Source: Clostridia bacterium (lineage in GTDB: Bacteria; Bacillota; Clostridia; Christensenellales; Aristaeellaceae). From it: a stretch of DNA of 64,000 nt. The stretch is from NCBI GenBank assembly GCA_017936375.1, contig JAGBFR010000012.1:19186-83185 (forward strand), given 5' to 3'. The notes beneath the pieces are model-generated. The model saw nothing but the letters and a program-made list of their open reading frames with translations, searched no databases and was not told the DNA's origin. Both the position numbers and the translations under genes were made by a program. This document shows, one piece after another, positions 42,053-50,645 of this stretch (its first letter is position 1; each line of letters opens with the position of its first letter).

Positions 42053-43105
42053 GTGGAAGTATGTAAAGGGCGCATCGTCGTCATGGGCGGCTCATTCAAC
42101 CCGCCGACGCTGGCGCACCTTCAATTGCTTGAGCAGGCGGTCGAGGCCTCCGGCGCGCGGCTTGGCATTTTCGTCCCGGTGAGCGACGCCTATCTGACGC
42201 GCAAGATGCGCCGCAGCGGCGGCAGGCAGCTCCGCCTGAGCGAGATGCAGCGCTATCGCATGCTCTGCGCCATGTGCGCGGATTATCCGCAATTGACGGT
42301 CTCCCCTGTGGAATTTGGCACCGTCCGCGCGCAGACGCGCGAGACGATGGCGCAGCTGGCGGATCAGTATCCGCAGGACGAGATCTTCTTCCTCATCGGG
42401 GCGGATAAGCTCGGCATGGTCGCCGGCTGGTTTGAGCATCCGGAGCGGATTCCGCCCTTCTGCCTGCTGGTTGTCTGCCGCGATGGGATCGACGCCAAGG
42501 CCTTTATCGCCTCCGATCCGCGCACATCGGCGTACACAGATCGATTCCTCATCCTGAATATCGGCGAGGGGATGGAAACAGTCAGCTCCACCCGCGTGCG
42601 CGCCTGCATGGAGGAGGGGACGCCTCTTGATGATCTTGTGCACCCGTCTGTTGCACGGATGCTTGAGGGGATGGAGGATGCGTTCTTTGAGGAGATCACG
42701 CGCTTTAAGGATGAATATGCCTTCCTCGCGCTCTCTTTCCCGTCTCCGGTTGAATATGAGGGTGTGGTCTATCCCAGCGCGGAGGCGGCGCTCTATGCCG
42801 CGCGCTGCGCAGAGGAAAGCGACAGGGCGAGATTTCTGCGAGGGACAAATCCAGCGGCGACCGCCGCGAAATGCACGCCGCGTGCGGACTGGGCAGAGAT
42901 TCACAGAGATGTGCTGGAGGAGATTGTCCGCGCGAAATTTGAGCAGCATCCCGGGCTCGCAGCGCAGCTGCTCGCCACGGGCGATGCGAGGCTTATCGCC
43001 GGAGGCATGAAGGATCTGCTCTTCGGCGTGGATTTGTATACCTGCAGGGGGGAGAACCTCCTCGGGCGGGTGCTGATGGCGATCCGAGAAGAAATGAAAG
43101 CCTGA
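42053..43105 (+). CDS. NadD-type adenylyltransferase fused to a NADAR domain
   Basis: 350 residues, two domains. Residues 1-205: nucleotidyltransferase of the NadD/NMNAT type with GGSFNPPTLAH (12-22), FLIGADKLGM (113-122) and the ATP-binding SSTRVR (178-183). The TLAH form of the HxGH motif is closer to eukaryotic NMNAT-like variants. Residues about 214-347: NADAR (YbiA/DUF1768) domain, LALSFPSPVEYEGVVYPSAE (conserved Glu244), then WAEIHRDVLEEIVRAKF, LLATGD and GENLLGRVLMAIRE. Several usual NADAR residues differ (Phe for Trp before FG; no SNF). A GTG start follows AAAGGAGG. It would adenylate nicotinate mononucleotide; the second domain may act on NAD-derived or ADP-ribosyl compounds. Confidence 0.8.
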   Translation: MEVCKGRIVVMGGSFNPPTLAHLQLLEQAVEASGARLGIFVPVSDAYLTRKMRRSGGRQLRLSEMQRYRMLCAMCADYPQLTVSPVEFGTVRAQTRETMAQLADQYPQDEIFFLIGADKLGMVAGWFEHPERIPPFCLLVVCRDGIDAKAFIASDPRTSAYTDRFLILNIGEGMETVSSTRVRACMEEGTPLDDLVHPSVARMLEGMEDAFFEEITRFKDEYAFLALSFPSPVEYEGVVYPSAEAALYAARCAEESDRARFLRGTNPAATAAKCTPRADWAEIHRDVLEEIVRAKFEQHPGLAAQLLATGDARLIAGGMKDLLFGVDLYTCRGENLLGRVLMAIREEMKA

Positions 43106-43127
43106 AATAAAGGCATGAAAAAGAAAA

Positions 43128-43158
43128 AAGCACGGCTCCCCTTTGGGGAGCCGTGCTG
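43128..43158. terminator. Bidirectional terminator
   Basis: AGCACGGCTCCCC-TTT-GGGGAGCCGTGCT, T-rich on both strands. It serves the NadD-NADAR gene and the convergent GT-C operon. Confidence 0.9.
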
Positions 43159-43160
43159 CT

Positions 43161-44693
43161 TTATTCATGGATGGATTCGTTTTTCTTCTTTTTGATTTGG
43201 AGGAAGCCTGCGTCTGCCAGCGCCGCCGCGCTGAGCAGAATCATCTCGGCAAAGAAGAAATACCGCGCGCGCGTCTCCCACAGGGTGAGGATGATGAACA
43301 CGCCGACGAGCGCGACGAACAGCGGCGCGGCGTCCGTCCTCTTCCTGCGGATCTGCTGGACGCAGGCGATGCAGGCGATGACCATCTGCGCCATGAACAG
43401 CGCCGTGCACAGGTGCCAGTACGGCCTGAAGAGCGCGCCCTTGGAGAAGATCACCTGCTTGACCGGGTTGTCGGCGACATTCCTGTCCGACTGGATGATC
43501 TCATTGAGCGCAAAGGAGCCCACGCTGAAGGTCGACAGATTCTTTCTGGAGACCATGTGCAGAAGGCGGTTGGGGTAGCGCAGGTAGTACACGCGGTCGA
43601 TGAACTCGGTGAGCAGCGCTTCGTCGCGCTCCTTCGGGTTCTCAAAGGAGGTGCTGAAGATCAGCCATCCGCCGTCGCCGTACTGGCCGTAGCCCTCGTC
43701 CACCTGCACCGGCAGGCCCATGACCATGTAGTGCAGCTTGGGCAGCTCGTTCTTTTCGATGGCTTCCTTGGGCAGATGGGTGTAGGTGTAGGCGTCCATC
43801 GCCGCGCCGCCCGCCGTGAAGACCACAGCCATTGCCGCCGCGCAGCAGGCAAGCTGCCGCCATCTGCGCTCAAAGAGCAGCCAGATGACGCCCGCAATCG
43901 CCGCGATGACGACGGTAAAGCGGATCTGCGCGCCGATAAAGGCGGCCAGCGCGGCAAGCAGCGCAAAGCCCGCGCGCGCCCGCACTGTCTCCGCCTCGCG
44001 CAGGCGGAAGAGCAGGTAGATGACGATCATCGGGAATGCGGCGGAGAAGACGTCGGTATACAGTTCGCTCGTGCAGTAGAGGAAGGGCAGGCACGAGGCA
44101 AAGAGCAGCAGCAGCTTCGCCTGTGCGCGCACGCCTCCCAGCCTGCGGCACACGCGTGCGCTGCACAGCAGCCCCAGCGTGAAGAACAGCCCGGCGACGA
44201 GCGCCGCCTGCATGAACCGGTCGCCCCAGCCGATGAGGCCGAAGAGCTTAAAGACCCCGGCGAGCAGGTAGACAAAGCCCAGATTGTGCGGATAGCGGGT
44301 GAAATAGATGAACGAGCGCTCGTTATTCCCGAATGTGCCGGTATCCGCCAGCAGCTGCGCGGCGGTGTAGCACTGCTCCGCATCCGTCCTCGGCTCAAAG
44401 CGCAGGGCGGCGGCCATCACAAGCTGCACGACGAAATAGAAGAGCGCGGCGATGACGAGCATCTTCTTTTCATGCCGGAGGAGGAAATCCTCCCGCCGGT
44501 CGATGACCCGCATGGCGGCAAGCAGCGCCGCCGTGCACAGCGGCGTGAGGATCACAAGCGCAAGCTGATTGCGCTTATAGAGCGGCCACGGGGACAGGAG
44601 CACATTGCCCACGGTGAAGAGGTAGCACGGGATCATCAGCCCCATGCCCAGCAGCAGAAGCCGCCGCAGCCAGATCGGGATTCGCTTGGTCAT
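43161..44693 (-). CDS. GT-C type polytopic membrane protein
   Basis: 510 residues, about 11 predicted helices. Early outer loop with FTVGNVLLSPWPLYKRN and the acidic DAEQCYTAAQLLADTGTFGN after TM3, then YFTRYPHNLGFVYLLAGV, are typical of mannosyl/arabinosyltransferase-like GT-C proteins. The ATG at 44693 follows GAAGGGA; an ATG at 44717 overlapping the upstream stop (TGATG) is an alternative. Last gene of a three-gene membrane-protein operon. Confidence 0.65.
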   Translation of the reverse strand: MTKRIPIWLRRLLLLGMGLMIPCYLFTVGNVLLSPWPLYKRNQLALVILTPLCTAALLAAMRVIDRREDFLLRHEKKMLVIAALFYFVVQLVMAAALRFEPRTDAEQCYTAAQLLADTGTFGNNERSFIYFTRYPHNLGFVYLLAGVFKLFGLIGWGDRFMQAALVAGLFFTLGLLCSARVCRRLGGVRAQAKLLLLFASCLPFLYCTSELYTDVFSAAFPMIVIYLLFRLREAETVRARAGFALLAALAAFIGAQIRFTVVIAAIAGVIWLLFERRWRQLACCAAAMAVVFTAGGAAMDAYTYTHLPKEAIEKNELPKLHYMVMGLPVQVDEGYGQYGDGGWLIFSTSFENPKERDEALLTEFIDRVYYLRYPNRLLHMVSRKNLSTFSVGSFALNEIIQSDRNVADNPVKQVIFSKGALFRPYWHLCTALFMAQMVIACIACVQQIRRKRTDAAPLFVALVGVFIILTLWETRARYFFFAEMILLSAAALADAGFLQIKKKKNESIHE

Positions 44694-44716
44694 GATCGTT
44701 CCCTTCATGTTGTCCA

Positions 44717-46207
44717 TCAGTGAATCAGCCTGCGCAGCTGATAGGTGCCGCGCGAGTCAACGAATTCATACTGCATCTCAAAGAGCTCCGCGACGCGCGC
44801 GTCATACGGCGGGCCGAATTCGCGGTTGTAGTAGATGACCAGCCACTCCGGCGGCTCGGCATGGAAGGTCTCCACGATCTCATCCATCACCGCCGGGTCG
44901 GACTGGGCGAGGATCTCCTGCAGGAAGTAAAAGCGCATCGACGGCATGGCCTCCGTGACCGCATACCAGCGCGGCTCCACGCGGTAGGCCATGAAGCTGT
45001 CCCGCTCCTCCTCGGGAACGAGGGCGTAGAGCGCCTGCGCGTCCTCGGTGAAGGCGTCAAGATCGGCACGGGCCCTCACGCGATAGCCATTGGCCTGCGC
45101 GCAGCAGACGACGAGCCATGCGCAGCAGATGAGCGCGCACAGCGCCTGAGCTGCCTGATTGACGCGGCGCGGGGCGTTTTTGAGCGCCGCAAGCAGCATC
45201 GCCGCGCCCGCGGCAGCCATCGGCACGCCGATCATCAGGTAGTGCTGATAGAATTTGTGAGAAATGAAGGCGGCAAGGCCCGCCGCGCCCGCCGCAGCGA
45301 TCATCGACAGCGCGAGCATGGGGTTCTTCCGGATACGCGTGAGCGCGCCCGCGCAGGCGACGGCGGCGATAAGGATCGCTGTATGCCCGTAGGACGTGCG
45401 CAGCAGCGCATGGAGGCGGCTGGCTCCGCCCGTTTCGGCGTACATGAGGTTGTGTGTGATCGCGCCGTAAATTGCGTCGGCGATCACACCGTGATGCGCG
45501 AGCCACAGCACGATGGGAAGAGCCGCAGCCGCGAGGCCGAGCACAAAGCCGCCCGCGCAAAGGCCGAGCTGTGCATAGTCTTTGCCGATGAGCAGCCCGG
45601 CGGCGAGGACGAGCGTCATCGCGCAGAGGGGCAGCGCGTTATTCGCACGGGTGAGGAAGCAGAGCGCCGCCATTGCGCCCATCACGGCGGCTTGGAGGAG
45701 GAGCCGCCAGCCGTCCGTCCTGCATGCCCGGTCAAAGACGCGCAGCGCGCAGAGCACGCCGACGAGCGTAAAGAGATTGGTGTATTCCTCGGAGAGATTG
45801 CCGCCGCCGGTGATATTTGCCGTCAGCGCGAGGTAGACGAGCTGCACCGCCAGCTGCGGCGCGCCGGTCTCCCGTGCGATCATGGCGCACAGGCGAAGGC
45901 AGGCAAAGAGGAACAGCACCTCCATCACAAAGATGGAGAGCGTCGAGTATCCGCCGCCAAAGAGCTGCGCCGCGCCCTGCAGCAGGAAGAGCAGCGGCCC
46001 CTTATGGTCAAAGATGTCCCGATAGGGCGCCCAGCCCTCGGCGATCGCCGTGCCCATGGTCAGGTACATGGCGTTGTCGCTGCCGATGGACGGGCCGATC
46101 GGCGTGTTGAAATAATAGATGAAGAGCGAATACGCCAGCGCGAGGATCAGCGACAGGAGAATCGCCCCCGCGCCGCGCGATGCGCGGCTGCCTTTGCTGA
46201 GGGTCAT
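44717..46207 (-). CDS. ArnT/PMT-like GT-C glycosyltransferase
   Basis: 496 residues, about 11 predicted helices. The first outer loop has GSDNAMYLTMGTAIAEGWAP followed by YRDIFDHKGPLLFLL, matching the GT39/GT83-type acidic loop and the YRDxxxHKGP motif of bacterial GT-C sugar transferases. It would move a sugar from a polyprenyl phosphate to an envelope acceptor. The start overlaps the DUF6020 gene stop (ATGA). Confidence 0.75.
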   Translation of the reverse strand: MTLSKGSRASRGAGAILLSLILALAYSLFIYYFNTPIGPSIGSDNAMYLTMGTAIAEGWAPYRDIFDHKGPLLFLLQGAAQLFGGGYSTLSIFVMEVLFLFACLRLCAMIARETGAPQLAVQLVYLALTANITGGGNLSEEYTNLFTLVGVLCALRVFDRACRTDGWRLLLQAAVMGAMAALCFLTRANNALPLCAMTLVLAAGLLIGKDYAQLGLCAGGFVLGLAAAALPIVLWLAHHGVIADAIYGAITHNLMYAETGGASRLHALLRTSYGHTAILIAAVACAGALTRIRKNPMLALSMIAAAGAAGLAAFISHKFYQHYLMIGVPMAAAGAAMLLAALKNAPRRVNQAAQALCALICCAWLVVCCAQANGYRVRARADLDAFTEDAQALYALVPEEERDSFMAYRVEPRWYAVTEAMPSMRFYFLQEILAQSDPAVMDEIVETFHAEPPEWLVIYYNREFGPPYDARVAELFEMQYEFVDSRGTYQLRRLIH

Positions 46208-48036
46208 GCCTGTTCCTTTCTCTCTTTGAGATGAGGGGCTGTCTTGATGTGCGGGATCATCGCCCAGCCGATCATGCCGGGCAGCGCATAGAGGATGGGC
46301 ATCAGATAGCGGATTTCACCGCTCTTGGGCGAGAGCATGCAGATGCCCAGCGTGCCGAAGAAGAACATGAGCGGCAGCACGCCGCCGACGCCGCGCCGCA
46401 GAATGAGCACCAGCAGCACGAAGAGGAATGCCCAAGTGACCGTATCCACATAGAACAGCGGGCCGACGGCCGGGATGCGCCGCAGGCGGAAGTAGATAAA
46501 GTCATGCAGCCAGAGCCGCGCCTCGTCCCAATCGAAGGTGTGCGTGAGATTCACGCCGCCCTGATTGGGGTTATTGAGCGTCAGGCAGACGATGGTGTTG
46601 CTCTCCGACGGGTAGAAATAGCCGTAGATCATGTTGAGCCACGCATCCAGATACACGCCCGGATGGCGCAGACCCATCTTCACAAACGCGCCGAGGTATG
46701 CCTTCAGGTCCTCGCCGGTCATGTCGGGGTTGGTCGTGTCCTTGACGGGGTCGCTCAGGCGCGGGTCATAGTGCGCCTTGGCGTGCTCCACGTCGATCAC
46801 GCGGGAGATGTCCGCCAGCTCCTCCGGCGTCACGTCTCCTTCATAGGTGCGCAGGTAGCGCGCCGTCATCTGGAAGGGGATGGAGAGCATCTCCCTCGTC
46901 TCGCCCGGGACGACGCCCGCGGCGGGCAGCAGCACGCCGGTATAGCCTACATGGAAGAGCGCAACCGCGCCGATCATCACCGCGGCGAGACGGATGCGCA
47001 CGCCCTTATAGCGGATCAGCAGGAAGGGCGCGGCGAAGGCCAGCGCATACATCGAGGGCTTGCGGGTGAGCATCATGAGCAGCATGTTGGCAAACAGCCC
47101 GGCAAGGAAGAGCGGGCGCTTTGCCGCCTCCCCGCGCGAGGTTTCCAGACGGATGAGCTGCGCGGTATAGAAGAGGACGAACGGCTCGACGCTGACGTCC
47201 TTGCACATATTGAAGGCGTACAGCCCGAAGACAGGATACACGGCGATCAGCGCGGCGATGCCCAGCAGCGCGCGGCGGGAGAGCCCCGCGTCATACAGCG
47301 CGCCCAGCACGCAGGCAAAGCCCGCGGCCAGCGCCGCCATGCTCACAAAGCTGTAAAGCAGCTGGCCGAGGTTCGCATTGCCCAGCAGAAGCCCCATCTT
47401 CATGAACAGGCCGTAGACCACTGTCAGGAACACCGGGTGGTGATCCGTCAGCACGCTGCCGTCGCCGATATAGCTCGGATAGCCGAAGAACTGCAGGATC
47501 TGGTCGTGTGTGTCAAAGATATTGAGCCCCGGCGCGTAGAGGATGAGGTAGGGGATCGCGCCGGCAAAGATCATCGCCGCGCAGAGCAGCAGCGTCTTCC
47601 TGCGCTCGCCCCGACGGATATAGCGCTCCGCTGCGCCGAGCATCGGTCTCGTCGCCGACGATGCGCTGATGCGCTCAAAGAGATTGATCAGCAGCAGCAC
47701 GGCGCTGCCCGCTGTCAGCGTGAGCGCGAGGAAAGAAAGCGCCGCGGTCGTCAGCGTGCCCATGTTTTTCATCACAAGGCCGTAGGAGTCGATATTTTCG
47801 TACGAATAGCCTAGCACGCGCATAGCGGAAAACAGGCCGCCCAGAATCAGGCTGCCCACCACCTCCGAGCGCATCGGGCGCGAAAGGCAGGCATGTGTAT
47901 ACAGGAAAAAGCAGGCGATCATCGCCGCCGTGCCGCCAAAGAGCATGCCAAAGTACGCCTCAAGGCACACGCTGGAGGCGACGGCGGCGGCGAAGCACAG
48001 CGCAATCTCGCGCGCACGCAAAGGCTTCTTGGTCAT
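46204..48036 (-). CDS. DUF6020-like polytopic membrane protein
   Basis: 610 residues, about 13 predicted helices. Key segments FDTHDQILQFFGYPSYIGDG then LTDHHPVF and YAFNMCKDVSVEPFVLFYTA are characteristic of DUF6020, a GT-C-like family; a large outer domain (about 360-480) follows. The ATG at 48036 is 8 bases after GAGGAG; the GTG at 48045 is less well placed. First gene of the three-gene operon. Confidence 0.72.
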   Translation of the reverse strand: MTKKPLRAREIALCFAAAVASSVCLEAYFGMLFGGTAAMIACFFLYTHACLSRPMRSEVVGSLILGGLFSAMRVLGYSYENIDSYGLVMKNMGTLTTAALSFLALTLTAGSAVLLLINLFERISASSATRPMLGAAERYIRRGERRKTLLLCAAMIFAGAIPYLILYAPGLNIFDTHDQILQFFGYPSYIGDGSVLTDHHPVFLTVVYGLFMKMGLLLGNANLGQLLYSFVSMAALAAGFACVLGALYDAGLSRRALLGIAALIAVYPVFGLYAFNMCKDVSVEPFVLFYTAQLIRLETSRGEAAKRPLFLAGLFANMLLMMLTRKPSMYALAFAAPFLLIRYKGVRIRLAAVMIGAVALFHVGYTGVLLPAAGVVPGETREMLSIPFQMTARYLRTYEGDVTPEELADISRVIDVEHAKAHYDPRLSDPVKDTTNPDMTGEDLKAYLGAFVKMGLRHPGVYLDAWLNMIYGYFYPSESNTIVCLTLNNPNQGGVNLTHTFDWDEARLWLHDFIYFRLRRIPAVGPLFYVDTVTWAFLFVLLVLILRRGVGGVLPLMFFFGTLGICMLSPKSGEIRYLMPILYALPGMIGWAMIPHIKTAPHLKERKEQA

Positions 48037-48126
48037 GGAAATCACTCCTCGCTGAGAACAGGCCGGGAAAATATCCCGGCGCGGCGGGCTGCGCCCGCAT
48101 ATTTGTATCCGTGCTGACGCGCCGCG

Positions 48127-49101
48127 TCAGGGTTGGGGAATCTCGATCTGCGGGAAATACTCCCGCACAAAGGGCACGTCTTTCACTTGGAAGGTGCGGC
48201 CGTTGAGCCCTTCAAGGCATCCGGCGTCCCCTTCAAAGCGGAAGATCAGCCGGTAGGCGCACAGCGCCTGGCCGCTCACGCGGCCGTATTTTTCATTCTG
48301 CTTGGCGCTGCCGTACTGGTTGTCGCCCAGCAGCGGATGGCCGATCGCGGCAAACTGCGCGCGGATCTGATGCGTGCGCCCCGTGCCCAGCAGGCACTCG
48401 CACAGCGTCAGCCCCTGCGCCTCGTCGATCGCCTGATACCAGGTGACCGCCTCCTTTGCGCCGGGCTCGGCCTTGCGCAGCACGGTGACCTTCTTCTGCT
48501 CCGGTTTTCTGAGCAGGTAATGGCGAAGCTCACCGTCCGGGTATTTCATTTTCCCGTGCACGATGCACAGGTAGTATTTTTCCACCTCGCGCGTGCGGAT
48601 CTTCGCGTCCATCGCGCGCAGCGCCTCCTCCGTCTTGGCAAGGATGACGATGCCGCCGGTGAATCGGTCGATGCGGTTGCACAGCGCGGGCGCGAAGTCC
48701 CGTTTCGGGTTCCACGCGCCCTTCTGGTAGAGATAGGCCTGCGCGTGGGTCAGGAGGGTATTGACCTTTTCCCCCTCGTCGGGGTGGCAGATCAGCCCCG
48801 GGCGCTTATCCAGCAGCATGATGTGCGCGTCCTCGTAGAGGATGGTGATCTTCGGGCGGATCTTGGAGTAGAAGGGATCCTCCCGCTCCGGTTCGTCAAA
48901 GAGCGCGTCCTCGATGTACAGTTCGACCGTATTGCCCGCGGCGAGGAGCGTGTCCTCATTGCCGCGGCGGCCGTCCACCTTCACGCGCCCCGTGCGCAGG
49001 AATTTGCGGATCTGCCCCACGCCTGCGGCGGGCAGCGTCTTCTGCAGGAAGCGGGTCAGCCGCCTGCCGTCCCACTGGCTGTCGATCGTAAAGCTCTTCA
49101 C
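48127..49101 (-). CDS. RluC/RluD-family 23S rRNA pseudouridine synthase
   Basis: 324 residues. N-terminal S4 domain (TRFLQKTLPAAGVGQIRKFL), then the catalytic block NRIDRFTGGIVILAK, which holds the Asp of the usual HRLDRxTSG motif with His-to-Asn and Ser-to-Gly changes, and GTGRTHQIRAQFAAIGHPLLGD. Target uridine not determinable. GTG start overlapping the HAD stop (GTGA), so coupled. Confidence 0.88.
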   Translation of the reverse strand: MKSFTIDSQWDGRRLTRFLQKTLPAAGVGQIRKFLRTGRVKVDGRRGNEDTLLAAGNTVELYIEDALFDEPEREDPFYSKIRPKITILYEDAHIMLLDKRPGLICHPDEGEKVNTLLTHAQAYLYQKGAWNPKRDFAPALCNRIDRFTGGIVILAKTEEALRAMDAKIRTREVEKYYLCIVHGKMKYPDGELRHYLLRKPEQKKVTVLRKAEPGAKEAVTWYQAIDEAQGLTLCECLLGTGRTHQIRAQFAAIGHPLLGDNQYGSAKQNEKYGRVSGQALCAYRLIFRFEGDAGCLEGLNGRTFQVKDVPFVREYFPQIEIPQP

Positions 49102-49895
49102 AGCGAAAATCTCTCCTTGATCACGCGGATCACGCCGTTGTCATCGTTCGATGGGGCGATATGCTTCGCCATTGCCTTCAGCTGCGGATGGGCGTTCTCC
49201 ATCGCGTAGCTCTCGCCCACGGCCTCAAGCAGCTCGCAGTCGTTCAGGTAATCGCCGAAGGCCATGCACTCCTCCGGCTCGACGCCCAGCATCCTCTGCA
49301 GGCCGCGCATGGCCATGCCCTTGTGCACGCCGGGCTTCATCACGTCCACCCAATGCGAGCCGGATAGGATGACCGCGAGGCGGTCGCCGACCGCCTTTCT
49401 GAGCGCGGGGTATTCATGCGTCTGCGCGTCGCCCTCGTCAAAGAAGGCGACCTTGCACACGTCGGGCTCAGCGCTCTTTTCCATGAGGTCGCCGACCTCG
49501 ACGCAGCTGGGGTAGTAGGGCAGCGTCTCGCGCCTGAAATATTCGGAGCCGCCGCGCGCGATGTACGCCGCCTCTGCGCAGCAGACGACGGGCCACACCC
49601 CGGGCAGGCCGCTGACCGACGTGAGGATGCCCGGCAGGTCCGCAGGGTCGACGGGGTCGATGAGCAGGCGCCTGCCCCGGTCCATGACCAGCGCGCCGTT
49701 TTCACAGATGAAGAGGATGTCGTCCGCGATCTCCTCAAGGTCGCGGCGCAGCGCGGCATACTGCCGCCCGCTGGCCACGGCGAAGAGGAAGCCCTGTTCC
49801 TTCAGCGCCCGGATGACGCCGGAGATATCCGGGGGCAGCCGTTTTTGACTGTCAAGAAGCGTGCCGTCCATATCGCACGCGATGAGCTTAATCAT
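49098..49895 (-). CDS. Cof-type HAD hydrolase
   Basis: 265 residues. DMDGTLLD (nucleophile Asp8) at the N-terminus, VASGRQYAALR (motif II), and GDYLNDCELLEAVGESYAMENA (motif IV), with a C2B cap between. Family members dephosphorylate sugar phosphates and similar metabolites. ATG at 49895 follows AAAGGA by 8 bases. Coupled to the pseudouridine synthase gene. Confidence 0.9.
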   Translation of the reverse strand: MIKLIACDMDGTLLDSQKRLPPDISGVIRALKEQGFLFAVASGRQYAALRRDLEEIADDILFICENGALVMDRGRRLLIDPVDPADLPGILTSVSGLPGVWPVVCCAEAAYIARGGSEYFRRETLPYYPSCVEVGDLMEKSAEPDVCKVAFFDEGDAQTHEYPALRKAVGDRLAVILSGSHWVDVMKPGVHKGMAMRGLQRMLGVEPEECMAFGDYLNDCELLEAVGESYAMENAHPQLKAMAKHIAPSNDDNGVIRVIKERFSL

Positions 49896-49939
49896 AGATC
49901 TGTTCCTTTGAATGATGATGGGGCGGAGGCGTGATCCGG

Positions 49940-50545
49940 TCAGAATCTGCGCGGAAAGGAATCTGCGTTCTTCTTCCCGGGCCGCCAGTCCTCCCGCAGG
50001 ATGGCGTAGAGCGCGACGTCGACGTATTTGCCCTTGTTGTACAGGCGCTGGCGCAGCACGCCCTCGCGCTGCATGCCGCACTTTTCCATCACGCGCCCGG
50101 AGGCGGGATTGGTCAGTTCGTGCTGGGCTTCGATGCGGTTGACCTCCATCGCCTCGAATGTATATTCGATCACGCGGGAAAGGGCCTCGGTCATGTAGCC
50201 GCCGTTCCACAGCGGGCGGGCGAGGGAATAGCCCAGCTCGACGCTGTTGTTATCCTCGCTGTAGGTCATGTAGCCGATGGTGCCCACGAGCTTTCCGCTC
50301 TCCTTGAGGATAATGCCCCAGCTGGAGGGCTCGTCGTATTTATAGCGGCGCATCATGTAGCGGCAGTAGTCCTTCGCCTCGCTGATATGCTTCTGCGCGG
50401 ACCAGAGGACATGGCGCGCGACCTCCGTATCGCGGCTGTAGTCAAAGATGTCCTGCGCGTCCTTCATGGCGATGCGGCGCAGGATGAGCCGCGGGGTCTC
50501 CAGCGTTGGCATGGAGAACATGCCGTAGGGGTTTGACTTGAACAT
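49940..50545 (-). CDS. GNAT acetyltransferase, RimJ/RimL type
   Basis: 201 residues. LETPRLILRRI at the start and ELGYSLARPLWNGGYMTEAL (acetyl-CoA pyrophosphate loop region), NRIEAQHELTNPASGRVMEKCGM, then EGVLRQ are standard RimJ/RimL features. It may acetylate a ribosomal-protein N-terminus, amino acid or antibiotic. AAGGAG lies 12 bases before the chosen ATG. Confidence 0.85.
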   Translation of the reverse strand: MFKSNPYGMFSMPTLETPRLILRRIAMKDAQDIFDYSRDTEVARHVLWSAQKHISEAKDYCRYMMRRYKYDEPSSWGIILKESGKLVGTIGYMTYSEDNNSVELGYSLARPLWNGGYMTEALSRVIEYTFEAMEVNRIEAQHELTNPASGRVMEKCGMQREGVLRQRLYNKGKYVDVALYAILREDWRPGKKNADSFPRRF

Positions 50546-50604
50546 GATGAGCGCACACTCCTTCCCAGTTTCATTATACACGATGAACGGGCAAAACGGA
50601 ATGG

Positions 50605-50638
50605 GGCTGTCAGGAGAAATAGGTATATCCTGACAGCC
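50605..50638. terminator. GGCTGTCAGGA hairpin after rsmF-like gene
   Basis: GGCTGTCAGGA/TCCTGACAGCC with a 12-base loop. The same stem sequence recurs at 53458-53548. No strong U tract on the minus strand. Confidence 0.6.
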
Positions 50639-50645
50639 TCAATGA

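Noticed and set aside
41757-42182. Plus-strand frame in the gap before the NadD-NADAR gene
   Set aside because: Arg/Ser/Pro-rich, no ribosome site, and it runs into the real gene in another frame.
43143-46234. Two long plus-strand open frames opposite the GT-C genes
   Set aside because: Composition is that of shadow frames (Glu/Arg/His/Gln-rich) while the minus strand gives clean membrane proteins with ribosome sites and stop/start overlaps.
48046-48126. Terminator in the gap between the pseudouridine synthase and DUF6020 genes
   Set aside because: Small GC hairpins (CTGACGCGGCGCGTCAG, GCGGGCGCAGCCCGC) exist but no T run follows, so termination is not supported.
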